Positions 45,682 through 54,403 of a stretch of 64,000 nt of DNA are shown piece after piece; position 1 is the first letter of the stretch; every line of letters starts with the position of its first letter. Source of the DNA: Thermoanaerobaculia bacterium (GTDB lineage: Bacteria; Acidobacteriota; Thermoanaerobaculia; Multivoradales; J023); the NCBI GenBank assembly GCA_028066595.1, contig JALCBJ010000006.1, forward strand, positions 1 through 64,000. The letters run 5' to 3'. The notes under the pieces were generated by a model. The model was not told the origin of the DNA and did not search any database. It saw only the letters and a program-made list of their open reading frames with translations. A program made the translations under genes and the position numbers.

Positions 45682-48429
45682 ATGGCTTCCGAACGCGGCG
45701 CCCGTCTCGAACGCTGGCTCACGCCGCGACGAGCCGGAGTCCTGGCTCCGCTGGCTGTGTTCCTTCTTTTCAGCGGCCTCGTTCTGGCGTTCTCGGTCTC
45801 TCAGAAGAAGGCCCACATCCGCCAGGTCGACGTCCGCACCGAGACGGTCGCCGATCAGCTCGTGGATCGTTTGCCGGAAGTGGTGGAGCAACGGCTCGAT
45901 CTGGCGCGGGCTCTGCGCGAGCAGTGGCAGCAGCCCGACCACAGTCTGGAGAATCTGCAGGACGTCGCTCTTCTGCTGCAACAGCAGAGCCCCGGCCTCC
46001 TCGCGATCAACTGGATCGATCGAGACGGGCTGATCCAATGGGTGGCCCCATACGCTGACAACGAGGACGCCCTGGGCAAGAACGTCGGCGACAATCCCCA
46101 AGCCGGTCCATTCTTCCGTCAGGCGCGCGAGGAACGCACCGATCGCATCTCGGCACCGCTCAAGCTCTACCAAGGTGGTTGGGGATTCGTCGCCTATCTG
46201 CCGACCATCCGCGAGGGGGAGCTGGCGGGCTTTATCAATGCCGTCTTTCGCTTCGGCAACCTCTTCGACTACGCCGTTCCCGAAGAGGTACGCACCCAAT
46301 ACGGCCTACAGGTTTTCTACGACGGTGAGTTGATCTACGACAGCTGGCGCGAGGGTGCCCAACGTACCGCAGAACGGGCCGTGGAACGCGACCTTGCCTC
46401 GCAGGGCAACGAATTCGTCCTGCGCCTCCTGCCCCATGAGGATACGGTCCGCATGGAGCCGACCAAGATCTGGTCTCCTCTGATCTTCGGCCTCCTGTTG
46501 GCTCTGATCTTGGCGCTCCTCATCCGCGCCCTGGTGGTCAGCGGAACCAGGTTGCGACAGCAACAGCAACTGATGGACCGCATCTTTTCGGAGCTGCCGG
46601 TGTCGGCGCTGCGCATTGCAGAGGACGGCACGATCGAACAGTCCATCGGTGCGGGCGCCGAACGCCTGGGATTCATCGACGAACACCACGAGAGCGGCAC
46701 TCTCGACTCCGTGCCCGTGATCGCTCGCTACCTAAGCCGGGCCCTGGAAGGTGAATCCGTGGAGTTCGAGCTCGACGGACGCTGGCGTGGCGAGCCATGG
46801 ACCTATCAGTTCTTCTTCTTCCCCGACGAGATCCGGGGCCAGGGCATCGTGGCCTTCGCCATGGACATTTCGGACCGCAAGCGCGCGGAAGAAGCCCTCC
46901 GGCGGAGCGAGGAACAGTACCGCCGTTTCTTCCAGGAGGCTCCATTCGCATACTTCGTGGTCGACCCCGAAGGGAAGATCGAGCTGGCCAATCCGCGGGC
47001 CATGGAGCTTTCCGGCTATACGCTGGGGGAGCTGGCGGGCCGCTCCGTGCTGGACCTCTATGCGCCCGGTAGTCAGGGCCGAACTCGCGCCGCCGAGCTG
47101 TTCGACCGTATGCTCCTGGGAGAGGAGATTCGCAATCTCGAGGTCAAGCTACAGCGGGCGGACCGCTCAGTGCTCTGGGGTAGCCTTTCGATCCAGGCCA
47201 TCCGAAACGCCCACGCCCAGCTCACCGGCTGCCGCTACCTGCTGGTGGACATCACGCAGCGCAAGGAGCTCGAAGAGCGCTTTCGCCAGTCGCAGAAGAT
47301 GGAAGCGGTCGGTCGCTTGGCCGGCGGCATCGCGCACGACTTCAACAACTTGCTCACTGCGATCATGGGCTATGCCCGTCTGGCCGTGAGCCGCGCGGAC
47401 CTCGACCAGGCCATCCGCAGCGACCTCTCGGAGATCCAGAAGGCGGGGCAGAGAGCTGCCTCTTTGGTGTCCCAACTGCTCACTTTCTCGCGCCGTCAGA
47501 TCACCGAGAGCAAGGTCTTCGACTTGAACCACCTGGTCCGGGAAATGGACCCCATGCTTCGCCGCCTTGTGCGGGAGGAAGTCGAGATCTTCAGCAAGCT
47601 GAGCGTCGGCCTGCCCAACGTGCGAATGGATCCAGGACAGATGGAGCAAGTAGTGATGAACTTGGTGGTCAACGGCCAGGAAGCCATCGAGCGTACCGGT
47701 ATCGTGACCTTGGAGACCGACGTCTTCGAGCCTTCGGCCTCTGACCGAGAGCGGGCTCAGGGCGACGTGCTGCGAGCGGATCGATACGTACGGCTGCAGG
47801 TGTCGGACAATGGCTCGGGCATGAGCGAGGAGGTCATGGACCACGTCTTCGAGCCTTTCTTCACCACCAAACGCGACGGTGCCGGTACCGGTCTCGGCCT
47901 GGCCACGGTGTATGGCATCGTCGAACAGGCCGGCGGTGCCATTCTGGTGGACAGTGAGCCCGGCGAAGGCACCACCCTGTCGATCCTTCTGCCTTGTGTC
48001 GAGGAAGAGTTGACCCGCGAGTCGGTGCCTGCACCCGGAGAACTGCCTCGAGGAGCCGAAACCGTTCTGCTGGTGGAAGACGAAGACACGGTTCGCAACT
48101 TGGCCCAGGAGATGCTCCAAAGTCTCGGCTACGCGGTGATTACCGCCGAAGATGGTGTCGCAGCTTTGGAAACCATCCAAGGGCGAGAGGAGCAGATCGA
48201 CCTGCTGCTCACAGACGTAGTGATGCCTCGGATGGGTGGTGAACGCCTCTACGACGAGATGGCCCGCCTTCGCCCCGGCCTACCGGTCCTCTACAGCTCC
48301 GGCTACACGGAGAGTACTGTGATCCACCACGGCGTGCGTGATGGCGGCGTTCCGTTCATGCACAAGCCCTATACCCTCGACGAAATGGCACACGCAGTGC
48401 GCAAGGTTCTGGACAGCCGGGGATCATGA
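45682..48429 (+). CDS. Hybrid sensor histidine kinase with PAS domains and receiver
   Basis: The 915-residue protein has TM1 at about 18-38 and a periplasmic sensor region to about 255 (CHASE/Cache-like, ending before [23 protein letters not shown]). A PAS-like domain (about 295-400) and a second PAS ([26 protein letters not shown]) follow. HisKA has phospho-acceptor H552 in [21 protein letters not shown], HATPase has the N-box [10 protein letters not shown] and [10 protein letters not shown], and the C-terminal receiver has D845 in [13 protein letters not shown]. It is likely a phosphorelay kinase. DUF1820 lies directly upstream. Confidence 0.94.
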   Translation: MASERGARLERWLTPRRAGVLAPLAVFLLFSGLVLAFSVSQKKAHIRQVDVRTETVADQLVDRLPEVVEQRLDLARALREQWQQPDHSLENLQDVALLLQQQSPGLLAINWIDRDGLIQWVAPYADNEDALGKNVGDNPQAGPFFRQAREERTDRISAPLKLYQGGWGFVAYLPTIREGELAGFINAVFRFGNLFDYAVPEEVRTQYGLQVFYDGELIYDSWREGAQRTAERAVERDLASQGNEFVLRLLPHEDTVRMEPTKIWSPLIFGLLLALILALLIRALVVSGTRLRQQQQLMDRIFSELPVSALRIAEDGTIEQSIGAGAERLGFIDEHHESGTLDSVPVIARYLSRALEGESVEFELDGRWRGEPWTYQFFFFPDEIRGQGIVAFAMDISDRKRAEEALRRSEEQYRRFFQEAPFAYFVVDPEGKIELANPRAMELSGYTLGELAGRSVLDLYAPGSQGRTRAAELFDRMLLGEEIRNLEVKLQRADRSVLWGSLSIQAIRNAHAQLTGCRYLLVDITQRKELEERFRQSQKMEAVGRLAGGIAHDFNNLLTAIMGYARLAVSRADLDQAIRSDLSEIQKAGQRAASLVSQLLTFSRRQITESKVFDLNHLVREMDPMLRRLVREEVEIFSKLSVGLPNVRMDPGQMEQVVMNLVVNGQEAIERTGIVTLETDVFEPSASDRERAQGDVLRADRYVRLQVSDNGSGMSEEVMDHVFEPFFTTKRDGAGTGLGLATVYGIVEQAGGAILVDSEPGEGTTLSILLPCVEEELTRESVPAPGELPRGAETVLLVEDEDTVRNLAQEMLQSLGYAVITAEDGVAALETIQGREEQIDLLLTDVVMPRMGGERLYDEMARLRPGLPVLYSSGYTESTVIHHGVRDGGVPFMHKPYTLDEMAHAVRKVLDSRGS

Positions 48430-48517
48430 CCCGAGGAAGGTGCCTTTGACCTGCCGCGTCCATGAACGGAAGTGGGTCTAGTAGTGCTTGGGCCCCTCCG
48501 GCCTCTCAGTTTCGCAC

Positions 48518-48548
48518 CCAAAGACAAGACTCCCGGTCTTAGGTTTGG
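48518..48548. terminator. Interrupted hairpin, possible terminator
   Basis: The stem CCAAA/TTTGG and the inner stem AAGAC/GTCTT are separated by a small internal loop. It lies between the kinase stop and the island cassette and could terminate transcripts from both strands. There is no long T-run. Confidence 0.45.
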
Positions 48549-48612
48549 ACTCCCTTGGACCTAGTCGGCAACATGGTGGATGGCGGCTGGCCAGCCGAGG
48601 CTACGGGTGTTA

Positions 48613-49050
48613 CTACTCTGCTGGTTGACAAAACGTATGACCACGCCAGCGCGGCGGAGCTTCAAGAATGGTTGCTGCTTGAGCCATTCCAGCCAGTGCT
48701 GGCTTAGGCTTCTTCCCGACAATCTCCCCATGCGCTACTTCATCTTCTTCAGGAACCATAGCAACCGCTTGCTTGTACTTCCGAGGAACCGAGGCCCGCA
48801 ACGAGGCGACTCCGTGTTCGGGCCAGCCGCTCAAGTAGGAGGCTGGAGTGTACCCTTCAGCTTCGGGATGAGTCGTGACGCAAACTGAGCAGGAAACATG
48901 GGGCCGATTGTTTCCGAATGCCTGACTGGTCAGCCGATGGCAACTCCTGTTCTTATCGTAGATGACCCATGTCGGATGGATTCGGCGCCAGAGCGGTGCG
49001 GTGTCTGGAATGGAAGCGTCGTCGGGGAGTTCGTCTCCGGGGAGGACCAT
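48613..49050 (-). CDS. Island protein of unnamed family (third gene of the cassette)
   Basis: 145 residues, no signal. It begins LPGDELPDDASIPDTAPLWRRIHPTWVIYDKNRSCHRLTSQAF and has a C-terminal EEDEVAHGEIVGKK segment. Both features are a recurrent pattern in many small bacterial proteins, which I recall but cannot name. It starts three bases after the middle gene of the cassette. No catalytic residues can be assigned; the cysteine pair SCSVC in the middle might bind metal. Confidence 0.72.
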   Translation of the reverse strand: MVLPGDELPDDASIPDTAPLWRRIHPTWVIYDKNRSCHRLTSQAFGNNRPHVSCSVCVTTHPEAEGYTPASYLSGWPEHGVASLRASVPRKYKQAVAMVPEEDEVAHGEIVGKKPKPALAGMAQAATILEAPPRWRGHTFCQPAE

Positions 49051-49053
49051 TCT

Positions 49054-49491
49054 CTAGTGAAGGCGCTGAATCCAGTTGTGAAGAACCTGCCAGTCCGACT
49101 TCAGCGTTTGGTCATTCATCGTCCCTGTGTTCGCATCGCAGAGATACGCACCAATCCGGATCGGAGAGTTGATCTCGATCTCAAGATCAACCTGGTTGCA
49201 GTGCCATTCAACCTGGAACCCGCCCACACACGTAGGGACGACTTCAGGCTCGGGAGTCTCGGGTGTCGCGATTCGGTAGATCAAGTCTAGTACCGAAAGG
49301 GCGAGTTCAGGAGCCGGAACTGGGGCGCCGTAGGAGTCCCATCCCTCTGGAAGCGCTAGAAGTTGAGCGAGCTTCACTTCAAATCGCCGCAGCCATTCGG
49401 GATCCTGCGAGCTGGTCAGCAGTGCTGTCCCCTCGGCGCCCAAGGCGGCGCCAACCGGGGCATCAGAATCTGAGAGGTATTGATCAGGCAT
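49054..49491 (-). CDS. Island protein of unnamed family (second gene of the cassette)
   Basis: 145 residues. The core reads LLALPEGWDSYGAPVPAPELALSVLDLIYRI, then VVPTCVGGFQVEWHCNQVDLEIEI, a small alpha/beta domain that recurs in accessory regions of many bacteria. Its start overlaps the end of the TIGR04255 gene by eight bases. The function is not known. The short N-terminus (YLSDSDAPVGA) is variable. Confidence 0.75.
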   Translation of the reverse strand: MPDQYLSDSDAPVGAALGAEGTALLTSSQDPEWLRRFEVKLAQLLALPEGWDSYGAPVPAPELALSVLDLIYRIATPETPEPEVVPTCVGGFQVEWHCNQVDLEIEINSPIRIGAYLCDANTGTMNDQTLKSDWQVLHNWIQRLH

Positions 49492-50332
49492 CGGTTCTCC
49501 CCCAAACTCGGTGCATTTCAGGACTTGTCAGGTCAACGAATCCCCGCACGATCCACTCCCTAGCCAGTTCGAAGAATTCCTGGGCGGACTCCGGCGTGCT
49601 TTCCACAGGAGTCCCACGGGCGATCATTTTCAAGCCTAGCAATGGAGACTGCGTTCCTATCACGTGCAGTGGTTCTAGCTCAGCGTGAAGGCGACCGATC
49701 GGGACTCCATTACCGTCGGTCATCACAAAGCGAGCACGTGCCTCGACGTTCTCCGGATCTCTAAGCCATTGGAGATTTGGCACTTCAGCAAACGGAACCG
49801 CGTTGCCGGCTTGAGAGAACGTATCCCAGACACCTTCAGCCGGGTGGATGTGGTTCACATAGACGACTTCGCACTGGTTGATTGGTGTGAGGGCTACCTC
49901 GTTGCGTTCCAGATGGCTCCGCAGCGTCTCTAGATGTTCAAGGAACCGCTCTACTACCCATTCGAATCGCGGATAGGCGCCGCCGCTATCTGTCCTCTTC
50001 CAGTTGAAGTGAAATCGATCACGCTGAAGTTGCAGAAGCTGATCCTCAGTTTCTGACAAGAGCCAAGCCCGCATTGGCACCTGCTCATTGACCAACAACC
50101 GGAGCTGAGGTTGTCCTGGTGCGACACCGAACCTCTCGAAGGAAGGTTGGAGCGCGGGTTTCGGCTGTAACACCGGGAACCGCTCCCGGAATGCACAGCC
50201 CCAAATGTCGCCAAGGTGCAGCGAGTTTAGCGGAAGCGGATCGAACTGGAAGCCGACAGCTACCTCGACGAGAGGTGGCCGTTCGAAGTCCGGCAGTGGA
50301 ACCATCTGCGCGTTTGTCGGCCGGCGACTCAT
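49484..50332 (-). CDS. TIGR04255 family protein (first gene of the cassette)
   Basis: The 282-residue protein fits TIGR04255, whose members share an N-terminal FERPPLVEVAVGFQFDPL start, a central QLQRDRFHFNW segment and a C-terminal domain with residues for an unknown activity (ALTPINQCEVVYVNHI). The family is sporadic, often beside small proteins of the kind found here. It lacks signal or membrane segments. Its start ATG follows a moderate upstream region with no clear promoter. Confidence 0.82.
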   Translation of the reverse strand: MSRRPTNAQMVPLPDFERPPLVEVAVGFQFDPLPLNSLHLGDIWGCAFRERFPVLQPKPALQPSFERFGVAPGQPQLRLLVNEQVPMRAWLLSETEDQLLQLQRDRFHFNWKRTDSGGAYPRFEWVVERFLEHLETLRSHLERNEVALTPINQCEVVYVNHIHPAEGVWDTFSQAGNAVPFAEVPNLQWLRDPENVEARARFVMTDGNGVPIGRLHAELEPLHVIGTQSPLLGLKMIARGTPVESTPESAQEFFELAREWIVRGFVDLTSPEMHRVWGRTDA

Positions 50333-50875
50333 ACTCGCCTTATGGACAGCCAGTTCCCGGTTGCCACGTCATAAATGTTCGCCATGCTAGTTACGTAGGT
50401 GGTTCAGGTGGCGCAATCGAGGAAGTGCGGCTAGATTCCGGCTCGCGCTCAAATCACACTAGCACAGCGACTGTTCACACCACAGTCTCACATAATTCCT
50501 TGACACCTAGTGCTTTCAGACCCAGATCCGCAAGTTACAGGATCGAGTTCATCACCCCGGCATCCATCGGTGGCGCACGACTACAAGATCGCGCCACGGT
50601 ACATTCCATGATCCGCTCCATCGCCGGATGCTGATGCCCGCGGCCATGGCTCCAGGCAGAAAAGCATGCTCCTTCGGGATGCACATCGCGCCGAAGAAGA
50701 TGAGACCGATTACCAGAAACCCTGCCGCACTTTCCGAATCTGTGGCGTTGGTCTCCGTCACTGCCTTTCCGGCGAACCACGGCACACGTATAGCTGCAGT
50801 GGCAGACGACTGTTCTGAGGAGTAGATAGTGCTCAAGCACCACACAGTTCTACGACACCCCCGCGGAGGGACTTC
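50333..50875. other. Non-coding island remainder
   Basis: I see no convincing gene. A minus-strand frame (about 50552-50845) has one hydrophobic stretch (AGFLVIGLIFFGAMCIP) but no family match or good start. TTGACA at about 50502 has no good -10. Lower GC than flanks. It probably contains the promoter of the cassette, near 50340-50420 on the minus strand. Confidence 0.4.
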
Positions 50876-50904
50876 TTGACAGCGTAGAGACCACCTGCTT
50901 TAAT
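50876..50904 (+). promoter_or_regulatory. Consensus sigma-70 promoter of the aro-his-trp operon
   Basis: The -35 box TTGACA (50876-50881) and -10 box TTTAAT (50899-50904) are separated by 17 bases. This is the best promoter match seen in the window. The predicted start near 50911 gives a leader RNA of about 330 nt before aroDE, containing the leader peptide ORF at 50984. Confidence 0.82.
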
Positions 50905-50983
50905 GCCGTCGCTATTCGACCGGCGCAACCTCGCCCATCGACACCAAGCCTCGAACAAGGCCTCTAGACCCGCACTAGCCATC

Positions 50984-51043
50984 ATGCCGACTCGCACCCA
51001 GACTTCCCATTCCTGGTGGCACGGCGTGCATCACGGCGTCTAA
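50984..51043 (+). CDS. Leader peptide with Trp-Trp and four His codons (putative dual attenuator)
   Basis: The frame ATG...TAA encodes MPTRTQTSHSWWHGVHHGV, 19 residues, with adjacent Trp codons 11-12 and His codons at 9, 13, 16 and 17. It lies about 75 nt after the predicted transcription start of an operon that makes histidine and the first tryptophan intermediates, exactly where trp and his leader peptides sit in other bacteria. No clear Shine-Dalgarno sequence is visible before the ATG, which weakens the case. The combined composition is not chance-like. Confidence 0.72.
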   Translation: MPTRTQTSHSWWHGVHHGV

Positions 51044-51150
51044 AAGCTGGGTGCGTCCCGGCTGCTGTGAGACCGGGACGAGGACCAAGGCGAGCCAGCC
51101 TCTTTCCGGATCTCCCTCAGCGGAGACGACGAAAGGGGCTTTCGGCGTTT
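51044..51150 (+). promoter_or_regulatory. Candidate attenuator stems in the his-trp leader RNA
   Basis: Several stems are possible. CGCACCCAG in leader codons 4-6 (50993-51001) is fully complementary to CTGGGTGCG (51047-51055). CGTCCCGG (51054-51061) pairs with CCGGGACG (51073-51080). A terminator-like hairpin at 51124-51150 (CGAAAG-GGG-CTTTCG plus extension) competes with a stem from 51097-51106 to 51131-51140. The first two share only two bases, and the hairpin has a short T-run, so the switching path is not proven. Confidence 0.5.
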
Positions 51151-51237
51151 GGGCCTGCTGCATCCGGCTAGACGAACCGAAGCGTACCTTCCCCGACACC
51201 GTCACCTCTCACCAACAAACTCAGAACGAGACTCGAT

Positions 51238-52749
51238 GTGAAGCGGACATCCCTGGTCGCCACTTTGACCACGCCCCCATCGGACGACGGAGCCGAGCTT
51301 CGCTCCCTGCCCGAGGGGACCGATTGGCTCGAGGTCCGCGCCGACCTGGTCGGGGACTTGGATCCGGCGTGGCTACGCGATCGCTGGAGTGGAGGCCTGA
51401 TCTACACACTGCGGTCGAAGGCCGAGGGAGGGAAGGCAAAGGGCGGACGGGCAGCGCGCCAGCGGCGGTTGTCCGCAGCCGCCGCCGACTACGACCTCGT
51501 CGACCTGGAAGCTGAAAGGGACCGTACCGACGAGATGCTCGGCGCCATCCCCGCCGAACAGCGTCTGATCTCGTGGCACGGCCCATCGACCCACCTCACC
51601 GGGCTCAAGGAACGTTTCGCCGGCCTGGCCAAGACACCGGCGAGGTTCTACAAGATGATCCCCTTTGCCGCGCAGAGCGGTGACGGCATCCGAGCTCTGG
51701 CACTTCTCGACTCCGTACGGCGCGACGATTTCATCTGCTTCGCAGCCGGCGACATCGGGTCCTGGACCCGCATCCTCGCACCGCGCCTCGGTTGCCCGTT
51801 GGTGTACGGCGCATTCGGTGACGAGCCCGGCGCCCCCGGCCAGTGGACAGTCGAGAAGCTGAGCCGCGACTACGGCCTTCCCCATCTGCCAGCCATCGAC
51901 CGGGTCTGCGGCATCGTCGGCAATCCGGTCGTCCATTCCCTGTCGCCTCGGCTGCACAACGGGGCCTATCGGGAGTTGGGAGTCTCGGCGGTCTACGTGG
52001 CGCTCCACGTGGAAGCCTTCGGCGACTTCTGGCTCGAGGTCGTCGAGTCGGGTTCCATGGAGGTCTTGGGTCTACCCCTTCGTGGCCTTTCGGTCACGTC
52101 ACCACACAAAGAAGTGGCACTGGCCGTTTCGGGGGCGTCGAGCCCGAGAGCCCAGCACATCGAGGCCGCCAACACGCTGGTCCGGCATGACGAGGTTTGG
52201 GAGGCCGAGTCCACGGACCCCGACGGCGTGGTGCTGGCCTTGACCAGCGCGGGCGTCGAGCTCGGCGGTCGAAAGGCCGCCGTCGTGGGCTGTGGTGGTG
52301 CCGGCAAAGCGGCTGCTTACGGTCTGCAGTTGGCGGGCGCGAAAGTGACTCTCGTCAATCGCTCGAAAGAACGGGGGAAAAAGGCGTCGATGGAACTGGC
52401 CCTACCCTACCGGCCTCTCGACGAGTTCGATCCCGCGCGCTACGACGTGATCGTCCAGGCGACGGCGCTGGGCCACCTTTCCGACGATCCCCTGGCGTTC
52501 GACCCCGAGAGACTGGCACCCCATGCGGCCGTCCTCGACATGGTCTACGGCTCCGGTCCGACCCGCCTGCTGCAGCGGGTGGAAGAGCTGGGTCGCATCG
52601 CCGTGGAGGGCCGGGAGATGCTGCTCTATCAGGCCCTCGAGCAGTTTCGCTTGATGAACGGGTGCGAGCTCGACGAGAAGTTGGCGCGAGACCTGCTCAG
52701 CATACCGGCTCCGAGCCGCACCAAGGAAACGACGGACGGCACACCATGA
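51238..52749 (+). CDS. aroDE: Bifunctional 3-dehydroquinate dehydratase / shikimate dehydrogenase
   Basis: The 503-residue fusion starts with a type I dehydroquinase (about 1-215): WLEVRADLV, YTLRSKAEGG and the Schiff-base lysine in ARFYKMIPFA. Shikimate dehydrogenase follows (about 221-490), with IVGNPVVHSLSPRLHNGAY, GLSVTSPHKE with the catalytic lysine, and the NADP loop GCGGAGKAA. It converts dehydroquinate to shikimate, feeding chorismate for trpE. The GTG at 51238-51240 is used. First gene of the supraoperon. Confidence 0.96.
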   Translation: MKRTSLVATLTTPPSDDGAELRSLPEGTDWLEVRADLVGDLDPAWLRDRWSGGLIYTLRSKAEGGKAKGGRAARQRRLSAAAADYDLVDLEAERDRTDEMLGAIPAEQRLISWHGPSTHLTGLKERFAGLAKTPARFYKMIPFAAQSGDGIRALALLDSVRRDDFICFAAGDIGSWTRILAPRLGCPLVYGAFGDEPGAPGQWTVEKLSRDYGLPHLPAIDRVCGIVGNPVVHSLSPRLHNGAYRELGVSAVYVALHVEAFGDFWLEVVESGSMEVLGLPLRGLSVTSPHKEVALAVSGASSPRAQHIEAANTLVRHDEVWEAESTDPDGVVLALTSAGVELGGRKAAVVGCGGAGKAAAYGLQLAGAKVTLVNRSKERGKKASMELALPYRPLDEFDPARYDVIVQATALGHLSDDPLAFDPERLAPHAAVLDMVYGSGPTRLLQRVEELGRIAVEGREMLLYQALEQFRLMNGCELDEKLARDLLSIPAPSRTKETTDGTP

Positions 52750-53726
52750 AAGTCACCGCATCACTCCCCACCGGTGTTGCCGCGCTCCTCTTCGACAGTG
52801 CACGCCACCGTCGCCGACTCGAAGGCGAGATGGTGGAAAGCCTGGAGCGAGCCGACTTCACCGAGGTCGTACTGCCCGTGGTGGACTACCTTGAGCCATA
52901 CGACGCGATGCTGTCAGAGACGAGCCGCGCAGAGCTCTACCGTTTCGTCGATCGCGACGGCGCCATGCTCGCCCTGCGCGCCGACTTCACCCCTATGCTG
53001 GCTCGTCTGTTGGCACCACACCTCGACGCCTCGCGTACGGACGACCTGCCGCTAAGGGTGTTCTACCGAGGTGACGTGTTGCGCTACCAAGAGGAGCGCG
53101 CCGGCCGGCAGCGAGAACTCTATCAGCTGGGAGCCGAGATACTCGGCGCCGAGGGTGAGAAAGCCGAAGCCGAAGCCCTACTGCGCTTCCTTGAGCTGCT
53201 GGCGGTGGGTGAGCGGTCGCGATTGACGGTGGTGGTCGGCTTCGCGGGAGCGCTGGACCGACTGCTCATGGACCGTTTCGACGACCGGGCGGAAGCCATT
53301 CGGCTGGTGGATGCCATCGTCCGCCGCGAGCGGCATCCGGCACGGACGGCTGGCGAGGGATTGCTGCAGGTGGTACAGCACGGGGTACCCGACGATCCCG
53401 AGGTTCTCGGCACCGAATCGGCGGCGCATCTCCGGCGTTTGGGCGCATTGCTGGAGGATCTGCAAGCGCGCTTCCCTGCCATCACCCTACGTCTCGACCT
53501 GGCAGAGTTCGCCGATCAGGTGACGACACCCGAGCTCGTAGAGGTGATCGGAGCCCGCGCCTACTACGACGGAGTGGTCTTCCGTGCGTTCACGGATCGG
53601 TCGGCGGAGCCGGTGGGTAACGGCGGCCGCTACGACCGCTTGTTCGAGCGCCTCGGCGCCCGAATCACAGCCTGTGGTTTCAGCTTCAGCCTCGACCGTC
53701 TGGTCGGCAGAGGAAGACCGTCATGA
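52746..53726 (+). CDS. hisZ: ATP phosphoribosyltransferase regulatory subunit
   Basis: 326 residues resembling a class II histidyl-tRNA synthetase core without the anticodon domain: FRVFYRGDVLRYQEERAGRQRELYQLGAEILG matches motif 2 and GNGGRYDRLFERLGARITACGFSFSLDRL matches motif 3. Such proteins form the hetero-octamer with short HisG and bind histidine for feedback inhibition. The ATG overlaps the aroDE stop (ATGA) and the stop overlaps the hisG start. Confidence 0.95.
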   Translation: MKVTASLPTGVAALLFDSARHRRRLEGEMVESLERADFTEVVLPVVDYLEPYDAMLSETSRAELYRFVDRDGAMLALRADFTPMLARLLAPHLDASRTDDLPLRVFYRGDVLRYQEERAGRQRELYQLGAEILGAEGEKAEAEALLRFLELLAVGERSRLTVVVGFAGALDRLLMDRFDDRAEAIRLVDAIVRRERHPARTAGEGLLQVVQHGVPDDPEVLGTESAAHLRRLGALLEDLQARFPAITLRLDLAEFADQVTTPELVEVIGARAYYDGVVFRAFTDRSAEPVGNGGRYDRLFERLGARITACGFSFSLDRLVGRGRPS

Positions 53727-54361
53727 TTCTCGCGTTGCCCAAGGGGCGCAATCTGAAGATCGCTCTGCAGGCTTTTCGGGCTGCCGGGTTGCCCCTCGAC
53801 AGGGTACCGGGCGGCCTCGAGGAGGGCGACCGCAGACTCCGCGTCGACCTGCCGGACGCAGGTTTTCAAATCCTCCTGCTCAAAGACTGGGATGTTCCGC
53901 TTTACGTGGAGTACGGCATCGCCGACGTCGGCATCGTAGGCTCCGACGTGCTGGCGGAGGTAGGTGGCGACGTGCTGGTACCGGCGCGCTTCACCGATGG
54001 CCGTTGCCGGCTGTCGCTGGTCGGACGAAACGAGCTACCCGCGCCCGGCGCACAGGTGCGCCTGGCTTCGAAGTTCACCAACATCGCCCATCAGGTCGTC
54101 GCCGATGAGCCCTGGAACGCCGAGATCTTGAAGCTCTTCGGATCGGTCGAGCTGGGTCCTTTGCTGGAGCTGTCGGAAGTCGCCCTCGACATCGTCCAGA
54201 CCGGCCGCACTCTGAAAGAGAACCACCTACGGGAGCTCAAGGTGGTGCGCGAAGTGGCACCGTTACTACTGGTCCACCGCGCCGCCTTCCAGCGCCATCG
54301 GGAACGTATCAACGACCTGGTGGACGCCTTCGAAGCGGCCGGTGTCGTCGACCTCGACTGA
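53723..54361 (+). CDS. hisG: ATP phosphoribosyltransferase, short form
   Basis: 212 residues, the short HisG lacking the C-terminal regulatory domain, which explains the adjacent hisZ. LALPKGRNL, DVPLYVEYGIADVGIVGSDVL and the PRPP loop ALDIVQTGRTLKENHL are present. It catalyses the first step of histidine synthesis from ATP and PRPP. Coupled by ATGA to hisZ. Confidence 0.97.
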   Translation: MILALPKGRNLKIALQAFRAAGLPLDRVPGGLEEGDRRLRVDLPDAGFQILLLKDWDVPLYVEYGIADVGIVGSDVLAEVGGDVLVPARFTDGRCRLSLVGRNELPAPGAQVRLASKFTNIAHQVVADEPWNAEILKLFGSVELGPLLELSEVALDIVQTGRTLKENHLRELKVVREVAPLLLVHRAAFQRHRERINDLVDAFEAAGVVDLD

Positions 54362-54403
54362 GATCCCCCAACCGCGATTCGATCAACTCCTCGGAGACTC
54401 ACC

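Larger units (their letters stand above)
48430..50875. other. Accessory island, lower GC than flanks
   Basis: The segment between the hybrid kinase and the aro-his-trp promoter is visibly poorer in G+C than the rest (about half, against nearly two thirds). Its only convincing genes are the three-gene minus-strand cassette. Its core families are sporadic in distribution, so horizontal acquisition is likely (inference). No integrase or attachment site is seen. Confidence 0.55.

Noticed and set aside
50552-50845. Minus-strand frame of 97 codons with one hydrophobic segment
   Set aside because: No good start or RBS, no family likeness; treated as island non-coding sequence.
50975-51205. Minus-strand frame of 76 codons over the his-trp leader region
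   Set aside because: It is antisense to the promoter-proximal leader of a strong operon and has no recognisable domain; the composition is explained by the GC-rich opposite strand.
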